Source: an uncultured Arthrobacter sp. (GTDB lineage Bacteria > Actinomycetota > Actinomycetes > Actinomycetales > Micrococcaceae). Taken from it: a stretch of DNA of 45,875 bases. The notes beneath the pieces are model-generated. The model was not told where the DNA came from and ran no database searches. It saw nothing but the letters and a program-made list of their open reading frames with translations. Shown here in pieces: positions 7,128 to 14,964 of this stretch. The stretch is taken from positions 1-45,875 of the forward strand of contig CALMVY010000034.1 of NCBI GenBank assembly GCA_937873245.1, written 5' to 3'. Position 1 is the first letter of the stretch, and every line of letters starts with the position of its first letter. A program made the translations under genes and the position numbers.

Positions 7128-8033
7128 CTATCTTAGCCCGGCGAAGAAGTCCTTTTCGGGCAGTTCGGCGGGGACCCTGGACTGGATCAGCGAGTAGTCC
7201 TCCCAGGGCCACACGCGGCGCTGCATCGCAGGCGAGACGGCGAAGAAAAAGCCCGCCGGGTCCACTTGGGTGCGGTGTGCGCGCAGCGCGTCATCGCGGG
7301 CCTCGAAGAATTCCCCGCACTCGATCTGGGTGGTGGTCGGGTGGGTCGGGGCGGGAGGCGTGTGGCCTTCCGCGTCGGCCTCCAGCCAGGCGGCGAGCCG
7401 TTCGGCATACGGCGATTGCAGGCCCGCTTCCTCCAGTGCAAAGTGCAGGGCACGGAACCGTTCGGGGCTGAAAGCGCGGTCGTAGTACAGCTTGCTCGGG
7501 GCCCAGGCCTCGCCGGTTCCCGGGTAGCGGGCCGGGTCCCCGGCGGCTTCGAACGCCTCCACGGCGACGCGGTGCGCCATGATGTGGTCCGGGTGCGGAT
7601 AGCCGCCGTTCTCGTCGTAGCTCAGGATGACCTGGGGCTTGAAGCGGCGGACCAGCCGGACCAGCGGGGCGGCCGCCCGTTCCAGTGGCAGTGTGGCGAA
7701 GGAGCCCGCCGGCAACGGAGGCAGCGGATCGCCTTCCGGCAGCCCCGAGTCGACAAAGCCCAGCCACTGCTGGCGGATGCCGAGGACTTCGGCGGCATGC
7801 TCCATTTCAAGCCTGCGCGCGCCGGCCATGTCACGCTTGGGATGCGGTTCCCCGTTCACTGCCGGGTTCTGGATGTCGCCACGGGAGCCGTCCGTGCAGG
7901 TGGCCACCAAGACGTCGACGCCGTCCGCGGCGTAGCTGGCCATCGTGGCGGCGCCCTTGCTGGATTCGTCGTCGGGATGAGCATGGACAGCCAACAGCCG
8001 AAGCGGCGCTGACGGGCTGGTGGACGCTGTCAT
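7128..8033 (-). CDS. mca: Mycothiol S-conjugate amidase Mca
   Basis: Mca cleaves mycothiol conjugates of electrophiles in the cytoplasm, releasing a mercapturic acid for export and GlcN-inositol for reuse. The 301-residue protein has the LmbE/PIG-L zinc motif AHPDDE (H19, D21, D22) and the second zinc block GGYPHPDHIMAHR (H147, H150). The C-terminal extension ending in WPWEDYSLIQSRVPAELPE is typical of Mca and separates it from the deacetylase MshB. AGAGGAG lies about 10 nt before ATG 8033. The gene is divergent from the DUF4307 gene. Its presence alone shows mycothiol metabolism and supports an actinobacterial host. Confidence 0.93.
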   Translation of the reverse strand: MTASTSPSAPLRLLAVHAHPDDESSKGAATMASYAADGVDVLVATCTDGSRGDIQNPAVNGEPHPKRDMAGARRLEMEHAAEVLGIRQQWLGFVDSGLPEGDPLPPLPAGSFATLPLERAAAPLVRLVRRFKPQVILSYDENGGYPHPDHIMAHRVAVEAFEAAGDPARYPGTGEAWAPSKLYYDRAFSPERFRALHFALEEAGLQSPYAERLAAWLEADAEGHTPPAPTHPTTTQIECGEFFEARDDALRAHRTQVDPAGFFFAVSPAMQRRVWPWEDYSLIQSRVPAELPEKDFFAGLR

Positions 8034-8050
8034 CGTGGGACGGCTCCTCT

Positions 8051-8074
8051 TTCATCTACGGATTCATCTACGGG
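8051..8074. repeat. Tandem 12-bp repeat upstream of mca
   Basis: TTCATCTACGGA is followed directly by TTCATCTACGGG, then a partial TACGGATC. The repeat sits just upstream of the mca ribosome site, within the divergent promoter region. Role unknown. Confidence 0.5.
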
Positions 8075-8141
8075 TACGGATCTTCTGGCACGTGCATCGG
8101 GCCCGGCCGGCGGCGCGTCGGGCACTCCTCCCGATCCACAC

Positions 8142-8147
8142 TAAACT
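8142..8147 (+). promoter_or_regulatory. -10 hexamer TAAACT, leaderless geometry
   Basis: TAAACT ends 6 nt before the GTG at 8154 with no ribosome site between them. Confidence 0.6.
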
Positions 8148-8153
8148 GGACTG

Positions 8154-8612
8154 GTGACGTTCAAGGATCAGCCTGCCGCGCCCGCCCCGGCAACTCCCAG
8201 CCTAGCCAATCGCTACGGCGGTCAAAAGCGAGCGCTGAGCCGCAATGCCAAACGCATCATGCTGATCGTTGCCCTCGCGGCGGGGATCGGGTTCATGGCG
8301 TGGATCGCGACGTCGAACGCGACGGACAGCGTCACGTTCAAAGACATCGGGTTCAGCACGCCGGACGCCACCGTGGCGGAGATTGATTTTCAGGTCACCA
8401 AGGAGCCGGGCACGGCCGCCAAATGCTCGGTCAAGGCGCTGGATTCCAAGTTCGCAGTGGTCGGGTGGAAAGTCGTGGACATCGTCCCCAACGCCGCCGA
8501 CGCCGGCTCCGACGGCGGGCGCACCACTGCCCACCGGGCGACGGTTCGCACCGAGTCCCAGGCCGTCTCCGGCGTCGTCGACAGCTGCTGGATCCCCGAC
8601 GCCGGCAAATAG
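8154..8612 (+). CDS. DUF4307 family membrane-anchored protein
   Basis: This 152-residue protein has a basic cytoplasmic N-terminus (RYGGQKRALSRNAKRI), one transmembrane helix (about residues 38-58, IVALAAGIGFMAWIATSN) and an extracytoplasmic domain. That domain contains VTFKDIGFSTPDATVAEIDF, a Cys (AKCSVKALDSKFAVVGWK) and a second Cys near the end (DSCWIP), which could form a disulfide. This matches DUF4307, an actinobacterial family of unknown function usually found between mca and greA, exactly as here. It starts with GTG at 8154, six nt after a TAAACT -10, so the message is probably leaderless. Confidence 0.8.
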   Translation: MTFKDQPAAPAPATPSLANRYGGQKRALSRNAKRIMLIVALAAGIGFMAWIATSNATDSVTFKDIGFSTPDATVAEIDFQVTKEPGTAAKCSVKALDSKFAVVGWKVVDIVPNAADAGSDGGRTTAHRATVRTESQAVSGVVDSCWIPDAGK

Positions 8613-8668
8613 CGGCGCGGCCGCGGGCCCGCCTGCGTCGGCAAGAGGGAAGCCGGGCGGGAGTAACA

Positions 8669-8685
8669 CGGTGTGATCCACACCG
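8669..8685. promoter_or_regulatory. Inverted repeat upstream of the greA promoter
   Basis: CGGTGTG-ATC-CACACCG is a perfect dyad with 7-bp arms. It ends 9 nt before the -35 box of greA and 57 nt after the preceding stop codon. It could be an operator or a weak terminator for the DUF4307 gene. Confidence 0.4.
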
Positions 8686-8694
8686 CAGGGTTCT

Positions 8695-8722
8695 TTGGTT
8701 TATCCACAGGATTGACTACAAT
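8695..8722 (+). promoter_or_regulatory. greA promoter
   Basis: TTGGTT (8695-8700), a 16-nt spacer and TACAAT (8717-8722) form the best sigma-70-type promoter in the window. It predicts a leader of about 90 nt before greA. Confidence 0.55.
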
Positions 8723-8817
8723 GGATCAATACCTTTCCCCCGCTGAGCTGGTTGCTGAGTCCCAAAAGTGGCCACCGTGGCGGGGTCTTTGCTTGTTTGA
8801 CCATAAAGGAGAAGTCC

Positions 8818-9312
8818 GTGTCTACCACCAACAGCGCAACTGCAGCTTGGCTCACCCAGGAAGCTTTTGACCGCCTGAAGGCAGAGCTGGACCACCTCTC
8901 CGGCCCCGGCCGGGCGGAAATCGTCCAGAAGATCGAGGCCGCGCGCCAGGAAGGCGACCTCAAGGAAAATGGCGGCTACCACGCGGCCAAAGAGGAACAG
9001 GGCAAAATCGAAGCCCGCATCCGCCAGCTGACCGCGCTGCTCCGGGACGCCCACGTGGGCGAGTCCCCGGCCGACGACGGAATCGTCGAACCCGGGATGA
9101 TTGTCGTCGCCAGGATCGCCGGCGACGAGGAAACCTTCCTGCTCGGCTCCCGGGAAATCGCCGGCGACTCGGACCTGGATGTCTTCAGCGAGAAGTCACC
9201 CCTGGGTGCTGCCATCGTCGGGCACAAGGAGGGCGACAAGCTCAGCTACACCGCCCCCAACGGCAAGGACATCACGGTGGAGATCATCTCCGCCAAGCCT
9301 TACGCCGGCTGA
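8818..9312 (+). CDS. greA: Transcription elongation factor GreA
   Basis: GreA rescues backtracked RNA polymerase by stimulating cleavage of the nascent RNA 3' end through the secondary channel. The 164-residue protein has the N-terminal coiled coil, with the acidic tip motif GDLKENGGYHAAKEEQGKIE, and the C-terminal FKBP-like domain, including SPLGAAIVGHKEGD. I start at GTG 8818 because AAAGGAGAAG precedes it at good spacing; the longer frame from 8752 overlaps the leader. A strong two-way terminator follows at 9337. Confidence 0.95.
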   Translation: MSTTNSATAAWLTQEAFDRLKAELDHLSGPGRAEIVQKIEAARQEGDLKENGGYHAAKEEQGKIEARIRQLTALLRDAHVGESPADDGIVEPGMIVVARIAGDEETFLLGSREIAGDSDLDVFSEKSPLGAAIVGHKEGDKLSYTAPNGKDITVEIISAKPYAG

Positions 9313-9336
9313 CACCGGCTCACCGTAACTGAACGC

Positions 9337-9385
9337 AAAGAACGACGCCGGCGCTCCCCTTGCGGGAGGGCCGGCGTCGTTCTTT
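9337..9385. terminator. Bidirectional terminator between greA and the rhomboid gene
   Basis: A perfect 16-bp stem, AAAGAACGACGCCGGC with its complement at 9370-9385, encloses an inner CTCCC/GGGAG stem. The A/T-rich ends give a short T-run in both directions, fitting two convergent genes. Confidence 0.85.
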
Positions 9386-9400
9386 GTGGCTGGTGCCCTA

Positions 9401-10024
9401 CTACTGGCCGGTGCGCGGCGTTCCCGACCGCGGGATGCTCAGGAGCAGGGCTGCGATCACCCCGCCGATGGCCCCGCCGAGGTGCGCCTGCCAGGAAACG
9501 TAGCCCGCCACCGTGGGCAGGATTCCGAACAGGATTCCGCCGTAGGTCAGGAACAGCACTACGGAGAGCAGGATCTGCCACCAGTTGCGGTTGAAGAAGC
9601 CGCGCACCAGCAGGAACGCGAAGAGGCCGAACACCAGTCCGGACGCCCCCACCGTGACGTTGAATCCGCCGATCAGCCACACCACGGCCCCGGAGACCAG
9701 CCAGCTGAGGGCCAGGGTGATGAAGAACACCCTCCGCCCGGACAGCAGCACCAGGAAGCCGAAGATGACCAGCGGAAGGGTGTTGGAGAAAAGATGCGCC
9801 AGGTTGGCGTGCAGCAGCGGGAACGTCAGGATGTCCAGGAGCCCGTCGAGGCTGCGCGGGCGCAGCCCAAACGTGCCGTTAAGCGAACGGAGCATGAGGG
9901 CGTTGATGATCTCGATGACGTACAGCACCAGGACGAACGATCCCACCACCAGCAGTCCCTTGCGGGCGCGCACCGCGGCGGTGTCGACGGCGCGTGGCCT
10001 GCCGTTCCGGGTGGAGTCGAGCAT
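9401..10024 (-). CDS. Rhomboid-family intramembrane serine protease
   Basis: This 207-residue protein has about six transmembrane helices. It carries the rhomboid catalytic pair: serine in VGASGLVFG (S128) and histidine in SWQAHLGGAIGG (H181). The conserved HANLAHLFSN of helix 2 is also present (H72, N81). It would cleave single-pass membrane proteins within the bilayer; no substrate can be named. I start at ATG 10024, which has AAGGGGGA 4 nt upstream, rather than at 10048. The gene begins 10 nt after the ilvA stop, so the two are probably cotranscribed. Confidence 0.9.
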   Translation of the reverse strand: MLDSTRNGRPRAVDTAAVRARKGLLVVGSFVLVLYVIEIINALMLRSLNGTFGLRPRSLDGLLDILTFPLLHANLAHLFSNTLPLVIFGFLVLLSGRRVFFITLALSWLVSGAVVWLIGGFNVTVGASGLVFGLFAFLLVRGFFNRNWWQILLSVVLFLTYGGILFGILPTVAGYVSWQAHLGGAIGGVIAALLLSIPRSGTPRTGQ

Positions 10025-10034
10025 TGGGTCCCCC

Positions 10035-11273
10035 TTAATGCACCACAATCGGCTGGAAGCCTTCGGCCCGGAGCGCCGCGAGCACCTTCTCGCAGTGTTC
10101 GTGGCCCTTCGTCTCCAGGTTCACGGTAATGGACACGTCCCCCATGCTGATCGAGCCGCCCACCCGGGTGTGGTCCAGGCCGGTGACGTTGGCGTCGTTC
10201 TCGGCAATGATCCGCGCGATGGTCGCCAGCGAGCCGGGACGGTCGTCCAGCATCATTCGCACGGTCATGTACCGGCCCGCGGCGGAGAGGCCTCGCTGGA
10301 TGACTTTGAGCATCAGCATCGGGTCGATGTTGCCGCCGGAGAGCACCACGGCGACGGTGCCCGGGTTCTCGATCTTGCCTTCCATCAGCGCAGCGACACC
10401 CACCGCCCCGGCAGGCTCCACGACCATCTTGGCGCGTTCCAGCAGGAAGATGAGCGCCCGGGCCAGGGCGTCCTCGCTGACGGTGACGACGTCGTCGACG
10501 AGTTCGCGGATGATGCTGAAAGGCAACTGGCCGGGCCGGCCCACGGCGATGCCGTCCGCCATGGTGGAGACACGCTTGAGCGGGACAAGGGCGTCCGCGG
10601 CGAGTGAGGGCGGGTAGGCGGCGGCGTTTTCGGCCTGGACGCCGATGATCCGGATCTCCCGGCCCAGTTCCTTGGCCCTGGCCTTGACGGCCACGGCGAC
10701 GCCGGCGAGGAGCCCGCCGCCGCCGACGCCCATCAGGATCGTGTCGACGTACGGGACCTGTTCCAGGATTTCCAGTCCGACGGTGCCCTGGCCGGCGACG
10801 ACGTCGACGTCGTCGAAGGGGTGGACGAAGACAGCGCCGGTCTCGTCCGCGTAGCGCTTCGCTTCGGCGAGCGCCTCATCGACGTTGTGGCCGTGCAGGA
10901 CCACCTCGGCGCCGTGGCTGCGGGTAGCGGCGAGTTTGGGCAGGGCGACGCCCAGCGGCATGTAGATCCGGGCTTTGATGCCCAGGCTCTTGGCCGCGAC
11001 CGCGACGCCCTGGGCATGGTTGCCGGCGGAGGCGGCCACGACTCCGCGCTTCTTCTCCTCCGGGGAGAGCTTGGCCATGCGGACGTAGGCGCCGCGGACC
11101 TTGAAGGAACCGGCCCGTTGCAGGTTCTCGCACTTGAGGAAGACCTCGCCGCCGACCAGGCTGCCCAGGGCACGGGAGGATTCAACCGGCGTCCGCGTAA
11201 TAATCCCGTCGAGCAGCTTCTGCGCCTCCAGGACATCGTCCAGCGTGACGGGCAGGCTCTCAAGGGTGTTCAC
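10035..11273 (-). CDS. ilvA: Threonine ammonia-lyase (threonine dehydratase)
   Basis: This PLP enzyme converts threonine to 2-oxobutyrate and ammonia, the entry to isoleucine synthesis. The 412-residue protein has the PLP lysine in AGSFKVRGA (K58), SAGNHAQG (82-89) for substrate binding and the phosphate loop GVGGGGLLAG (183-192). A single C-terminal ACT-like domain (about 335-410, beginning YMTVRMMLDDRPGSL) resembles the shorter actinobacterial and catabolic forms rather than the two-ACT E. coli biosynthetic enzyme. Allosteric control is expected, but the effector is uncertain. It starts with GTG 11273, with AAGGAG about 9 nt upstream. It lies 33 nt after the AI-2E-type gene and 10 nt before the rhomboid gene. 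Confidence 0.93.
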   Translation of the reverse strand: MNTLESLPVTLDDVLEAQKLLDGIITRTPVESSRALGSLVGGEVFLKCENLQRAGSFKVRGAYVRMAKLSPEEKKRGVVAASAGNHAQGVAVAAKSLGIKARIYMPLGVALPKLAATRSHGAEVVLHGHNVDEALAEAKRYADETGAVFVHPFDDVDVVAGQGTVGLEILEQVPYVDTILMGVGGGGLLAGVAVAVKARAKELGREIRIIGVQAENAAAYPPSLAADALVPLKRVSTMADGIAVGRPGQLPFSIIRELVDDVVTVSEDALARALIFLLERAKMVVEPAGAVGVAALMEGKIENPGTVAVVLSGGNIDPMLMLKVIQRGLSAAGRYMTVRMMLDDRPGSLATIARIIAENDANVTGLDHTRVGGSISMGDVSITVNLETKGHEHCEKVLAALRAEGFQPIVVH

Positions 11274-11306
11274 GAACTAGTCTCCTTCTTCGGATCAGTC
11301 TTCGGA

Positions 11307-12644
11307 TCAGGGTGTGGATCCGGCGCCCCGTCCGGCATCGCTGCCTGGGGAACCATTGTCGGGTGCGGCACCATCGCTGCGGCCGGAGGTCACCCCCGGC
11401 AGGCGGGCGTCCCTCACGGGATTGTCGGCGCCGGACGCAGGCCCAAGAACGTCCTGGCGGCCCGCGGTTGCCAGCGCACTTTCATGTTCCCACGTTCTGC
11501 CGGCAATGTAGCGAATCGACGAGTTTGCTACGGCGAGGATGGGAACGGAGAACAGTGCCCCGGGAATTCCGGCGAGGTATGACCCGGCGGCGACGGCCAG
11601 GATGACGGCCACCGGGTGCAGGGAGACAGCCTTGCCCATGACCAGCGGCTGGAGGATGTGGCTCTCCAGTTGCTGGACGAGCAGGACGATCCCCAGCATG
11701 ATCAGCGCGTTCACCCATCCGTTGGCGACGAGGGCCAGCAGGACGGCGACGGCGCCCGTTACGAGGGCGCCGACGATCGGGATGAAGGAACCAAGGAACA
11801 CGAGCACGCCCAGCGGCAGCGCCAGTGGCACCCCGATGATCGCCGCCCCGACCCCGATCCCGACGGCGTCCACGAAGGCGACGAACATCTGGATCCGGGC
11901 GTAGCTCACCATCGAGGACCAGCCCACCCGGCCGGCTCCGTCGGTGGCGGCGCGGGCCTTCCGGGGCAACAGCCGCACGAGGAAGGACCAGATGCGTTCG
12001 CCCTCGAGCAGGAAGAAAATGAGGATGAAGAGGGCCAGGATCATTCCGGCGGCGAAGTGCCCGGCGGTGCTGCCGAAGGAGAGCGCTCCGCTGAGAATGC
12101 TGCTGCTGTTGTTCTGCAGCGCCGCGGTCCCTTCCTTCAGGTACTGGTCGATCTGGGCCGCGGAGAGGTGCAACGGACCGTCCGCGAGCCAGGCCTGGAT
12201 TTTTTGGACCCCGGTCAACGCCTCGCTCCACAGTTCGGCGAAGCCGGCTACGAGCTGCCTGCCCACGAGGGCCAGGGCGCCGCCAATCAGGCCGATGAAG
12301 CCCACCACGGTCATCGCGACCGCGAGCCCGTTGGGAACCCCGTTCCTCCTGAGCCAGTTCTTCACCGGTGCCAACAGCCCGGCGAGCAGCGCGGCGACCA
12401 TCACGGGGATCAGCAGGAAACTGACCCTGCTGAGCAGCCACACGAGAGCACCCGCCACGAGAATGATGAGTCCGAGGCGCCAGGACCAGGACGCGGCGAT
12501 CCTTACGCCGTAAGGGATGTCCTGGTCGATTTCCCGGTCCGTGACAGTCCGCACCTGTGCGGGGACTCCGGCGGAGGCGCCGGCAGAGGCGCTGCGGGCC
12601 GCGTCGGGGTTCTCTCGCGGTGCGGGATCGTCAGCTGGCATCAT
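11307..12644 (-). CDS. AI-2E transporter family permease
   Basis: This 445-residue protein begins with a soluble Ala/Pro-rich tail of about 50 residues. About eight hydrophobic helices follow, with the middle region characteristic of the AI-2E/UPF0118 family (LPLGVLVFLGSFIPIVGALVTG, ESHILQPLVMGKAVSLHPVAVILAV). A disordered Gly/Ser/Asp-rich tail ends the protein. Family members include the AI-2 exporter TqsA and Na+/H+ antiporter-like proteins, so the transported species is not known. Two adjacent ATGs (12644 and 12641) are both possible starts, with GGGG 4 nt before the first. The gene lies 67 nt after aldose epimerase and 33 nt before ilvA on the same strand. Confidence 0.85.
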   Translation of the reverse strand: MMPADDPAPRENPDAARSASAGASAGVPAQVRTVTDREIDQDIPYGVRIAASWSWRLGLIILVAGALVWLLSRVSFLLIPVMVAALLAGLLAPVKNWLRRNGVPNGLAVAMTVVGFIGLIGGALALVGRQLVAGFAELWSEALTGVQKIQAWLADGPLHLSAAQIDQYLKEGTAALQNNSSSILSGALSFGSTAGHFAAGMILALFILIFFLLEGERIWSFLVRLLPRKARAATDGAGRVGWSSMVSYARIQMFVAFVDAVGIGVGAAIIGVPLALPLGVLVFLGSFIPIVGALVTGAVAVLLALVANGWVNALIMLGIVLLVQQLESHILQPLVMGKAVSLHPVAVILAVAAGSYLAGIPGALFSVPILAVANSSIRYIAGRTWEHESALATAGRQDVLGPASGADNPVRDARLPGVTSGRSDGAAPDNGSPGSDAGRGAGSTP

Positions 12645-12711
12645 AGCCCCATGATTCACCAGCACTCCCCGGATGGGAAACCCGGATAGGAAACCCTGCC
12701 CCGCTCACGGC

Positions 12712-13695
12712 TCACAGGGAAGCGCTGATCCCCCATGTCATGGCAAACCGCTCCCCCGGAGGCAGCCAGCGGAGGCCGTCGCCGCTGTTGAAGGCGTTGG
12801 CGGGACCGGTCATGGGCTCGATCGCCACCGCCTTGGCCCTGCCCGGGAACTCCGTGGTGACAAAAACATGGACGTAGCCGCAGTTCGCGTCCTGCCAGAG
12901 GCTCACACTGCGCCCGTCGGCCGCGCTCAGCGTGTGGCGGGCGATGCCGGCGTCGAACTCCAGATCCGTGTAGGCGGAGTCGAGGTCCAGTTCGCCGACC
13001 AGCCGCCCGGCACGGAGGTCGAAGTCGCCGCCCACGGCTTCCGTGCCGCGCGGGATCAGGCGCTGGTCCGTCACGAGCCTGGTGCCGGCGCGGACGGTGA
13101 CGGTGAGCTCCTCGCTCGGCACATCGCCCAGGCGGAGGTACGGGTGGGCGCCGAGGACGAACGGAGCCGGTTCCTGGGAGTCGTTGATCAGCAGCTGCCG
13201 GACCACAAGGCCCAGGTCCGCGGCCAGTTCGTAGCTCACGCGGTGGCGCAGCAGGAAGGGATAGCCATGCTGCGGGAACACGGCCGCTTCGAGGGTGACC
13301 GAGAATTCCGATTCGTCGACAAGTTCATAGGAGGCGTTGCGCAGCAGTCCGTGGCTGGCGTTGTTGCGGGACACCTCGGTGATGTCCAGCTGCTGCTTCT
13401 TGCCGTTCAGGTACCAGACGCCGTCCTCCACCCGGTTCGCCCACGGCGCCAGGGTGATCCCGGCGGCGCCCGGCGAAATCTCCCCGTCCCCGTAGCTTTC
13501 CGTCAGGGCCGTGCCGCCGCGGCTGTACAGCCGCAGCCCGGCGGCCAGTTCGGTGACGACGGCGAGCGCGTCGCCGCGCCGCAGCTCGTACTGCCGGCCC
13601 GTGGCGTAGCGCCGGGCCGAAGCGTCCGGGCCGCTTGCATCGGTGAGGCCGTCGCTGTGAGGGGAGTCCGGGAAAGCGGGGGTCTGCACGTCCAT
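12712..13695 (-). CDS. Aldose 1-epimerase (galactose mutarotase-like)
   Basis: This 327-residue beta-sandwich enzyme interconverts alpha and beta anomers of aldoses, feeding galactokinase. Catalytic residues are visible: H115 in NNASHGLLRN, H184 in LGAHPYLRLGD and the base E293 in AIEPMTGPANAF. Substrate-contact blocks APWANRV and NGKKQQL are also present. The subgroup is the YihR/YphB-like actinobacterial branch. The frame extends to 13881, but ATG 13695 is preferred. Family homology starts soon after it, a TACGGT -10 lies 7 nt upstream, and the extension would overlap galK. It is divergent from galK with only 34 nt between the two -10 boxes' far ends, so the pair is probably co-regulated. 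Confidence 0.88.
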   Translation of the reverse strand: MDVQTPAFPDSPHSDGLTDASGPDASARRYATGRQYELRRGDALAVVTELAAGLRLYSRGGTALTESYGDGEISPGAAGITLAPWANRVEDGVWYLNGKKQQLDITEVSRNNASHGLLRNASYELVDESEFSVTLEAAVFPQHGYPFLLRHRVSYELAADLGLVVRQLLINDSQEPAPFVLGAHPYLRLGDVPSEELTVTVRAGTRLVTDQRLIPRGTEAVGGDFDLRAGRLVGELDLDSAYTDLEFDAGIARHTLSAADGRSVSLWQDANCGYVHVFVTTEFPGRAKAVAIEPMTGPANAFNSGDGLRWLPPGERFAMTWGISASL

Positions 13696-13702
13696 GGTCA
13701 CC

Positions 13703-13708
13703 ACCGTA
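13703..13708 (-). promoter_or_regulatory. Aldose epimerase -10 TACGGT, leaderless geometry
   Basis: On the minus strand TACGGT ends 7 nt before ATG 13695. It faces the galK promoter across a 22-nt spacer. Confidence 0.55.
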
Positions 13709-13717
13709 CCCAGCCTC

Positions 13718-13729
13718 ACGCCGCGGCGT
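13718..13729. promoter_or_regulatory. 12-bp palindrome between the divergent gal promoters
   Basis: ACGCCGCGGCGT is a perfect palindrome lying exactly between the two divergent -10 hexamers (13703-13708 and 13731-13736). A protein bound here would touch the -35 area of both promoters. The operator role is inference. Confidence 0.4.
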
Positions 13730-13730
13730 A

Positions 13731-13736
13731 TACCGT
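13731..13736 (+). promoter_or_regulatory. galK leader -10 TACCGT, leaderless geometry
   Basis: TACCGT ends 6 nt before ATG 13743 of the short upstream frame, the same spacing seen at the other leaderless genes here. An overlapping TATACC at 13729 is an alternative. Confidence 0.5.
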
Positions 13737-13742
13737 GGACCC

Positions 13743-13787
13743 ATGACGCGCTTTTCCAGAACCGCCACCGCAGACGGCACGGCATGA
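13743..13787 (+). CDS. 14-codon upstream reading frame coupled to galK
   Basis: ATG 13743 opens the peptide MTRFSRTATADGTA and ends at TGA 13785-13787. The TGA overlaps the galK start in the arrangement ATGA (13784-13787). The ATG is placed 6 nt after a TACCGT -10, so this is the expected first codon of the transcript. Ribosomes finishing it would be positioned to reinitiate at galK, which has no ribosome site of its own. The alternative is a sequencing frameshift joining this peptide to the galK N-terminus. Confidence 0.45.
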   Translation: MTRFSRTATADGTA

Positions 13788-14944
13788 CGCTGCCCCTGGA
13801 TGCCGAGCGTCTGGCCGGCAGGTTCGAATCCGTCTTCGGCGCAGCGCCGGACGGGGTGTGGCAGGCGCCGGGCCGCGTCAACCTGATCGGCGACCATACC
13901 GACTACAACGAAGGTTTCGTGCTGCCCTTTGCGATCGACCGGACAGCAAGGGTGGCGGTCCGCCTGCGTCCGGACTCCACGATCCGGCTGCTGTCCACCT
14001 TCGGCAACCAGGGACTGACCGCTGTGGACGCCGGCTCCCTGGACCCGGGCTCGGCACGGGGATGGACCAAATATCCGCTGGGCGTCCTCTGGGCGCTGCA
14101 GCAGCGCGGGGTGGACGTCGGCGGGCTGGACCTGCTGCTTGACTCCGATGTTCCCCGCGGCGCCGGGCTGTCCTCGTCCCACGCAATTGAATGCGCCGTC
14201 ATCACAGCGGTCAACGAGCTCGCCGGGGCGGGACTGGACACCGGGGACATGGTCCTGGCCACGCAGCGCGCGGAAAACGACTTCGTCGGCGCCCCCACCG
14301 GCATCATGGACCAGTCAGCGTCCCTGCGCGGGGAGGCCGGGCATGCCCTGTTCCTCGACTGCCGCGACCAGGGCATCCGCCTGGTGCCGTTCGACGCCGA
14401 ACGCGCCGGGCTGGTGACGCTGGTGATTGACACAAGGGTGTCGCACTCCCACGCCGGCGGCGGCTACGCCGACCGGCGCGCCTCCTGCGAACTGGGTGCC
14501 GAAGTCCTGGGCGTGAAGGCTCTGCGCGACGTCGGGCTTGGGGACCTGGACGAGGCGGGCGGCCTGCTGGACCCGGTGACGTTCCGCCGCGTGCGGCATG
14601 TGGTGACGGAGAATGAACGGGTCCTGCAGGCGGTGGGGGTCCTTGAAAGCTCCGGGCCGGCGGCGATCGGTCCGCTGCTGGATGCTTCCCATGCCTCCAT
14701 GCGGGACGACTTCGAGATCTCCTGCCCCGAACTGGACCTCGCGGTCGAGACCGCCCGTTCCGCCGGGGCGATCGGCGCCCGGATGACCGGAGGCGGTTTC
14801 GGCGGCTCCGCCATCGCGCTCACCCCGGCAGCAGCCGAGCAGCAGGTGCGCGCCGCCGTCGGACGTGCGTTCGCGGCGGCCGGGTACACGGCGCCGGACA
14901 TCTTCAGCGTCCGCCCCGCGGCCGGGGCGATGCGCCTTACATAG
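13784..14944 (+). CDS. galK: Galactokinase
   Basis: Galactokinase phosphorylates alpha-D-galactose at C1 with ATP, the first committed step of the Leloir pathway. The 386-residue GHMP kinase shows the sugar-binding signature GRVNLIGDHTDYNEG (30-44). The usual Glu of GEHTDYN is Asp (D37), a conservative change. It also has the ATP loop PRGAGLSSSHAIE (124-136), catalytic D176 in GIMDQSASL, and GARMTGGGFGGSAIAL near the C-terminus. ATG 13784 is chosen because it overlaps the stop of a short leaderless upstream frame; no in-frame start with a ribosome site exists upstream. Divergent aldose epimerase makes the substrate anomer. No galT or galE lies in the window. Confidence 0.9.
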   Translation: MTLPLDAERLAGRFESVFGAAPDGVWQAPGRVNLIGDHTDYNEGFVLPFAIDRTARVAVRLRPDSTIRLLSTFGNQGLTAVDAGSLDPGSARGWTKYPLGVLWALQQRGVDVGGLDLLLDSDVPRGAGLSSSHAIECAVITAVNELAGAGLDTGDMVLATQRAENDFVGAPTGIMDQSASLRGEAGHALFLDCRDQGIRLVPFDAERAGLVTLVIDTRVSHSHAGGGYADRRASCELGAEVLGVKALRDVGLGDLDEAGGLLDPVTFRRVRHVVTENERVLQAVGVLESSGPAAIGPLLDASHASMRDDFEISCPELDLAVETARSAGAIGARMTGGGFGGSAIALTPAAAEQQVRAAVGRAFAAAGYTAPDIFSVRPAAGAMRLT

Positions 14945-14952
14945 GCGGAGCG

Positions 14953-14958
14953 TAGGCT
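14953..14958 (+). promoter_or_regulatory. Thiolase -10 TAGGCT, leaderless geometry
   Basis: TAGGCT ends 6 nt before ATG 14965 and begins 9 nt after the galK stop, so the thiolase has its own promoter. Confidence 0.6.
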
Positions 14959-14964
14959 GGGCGC

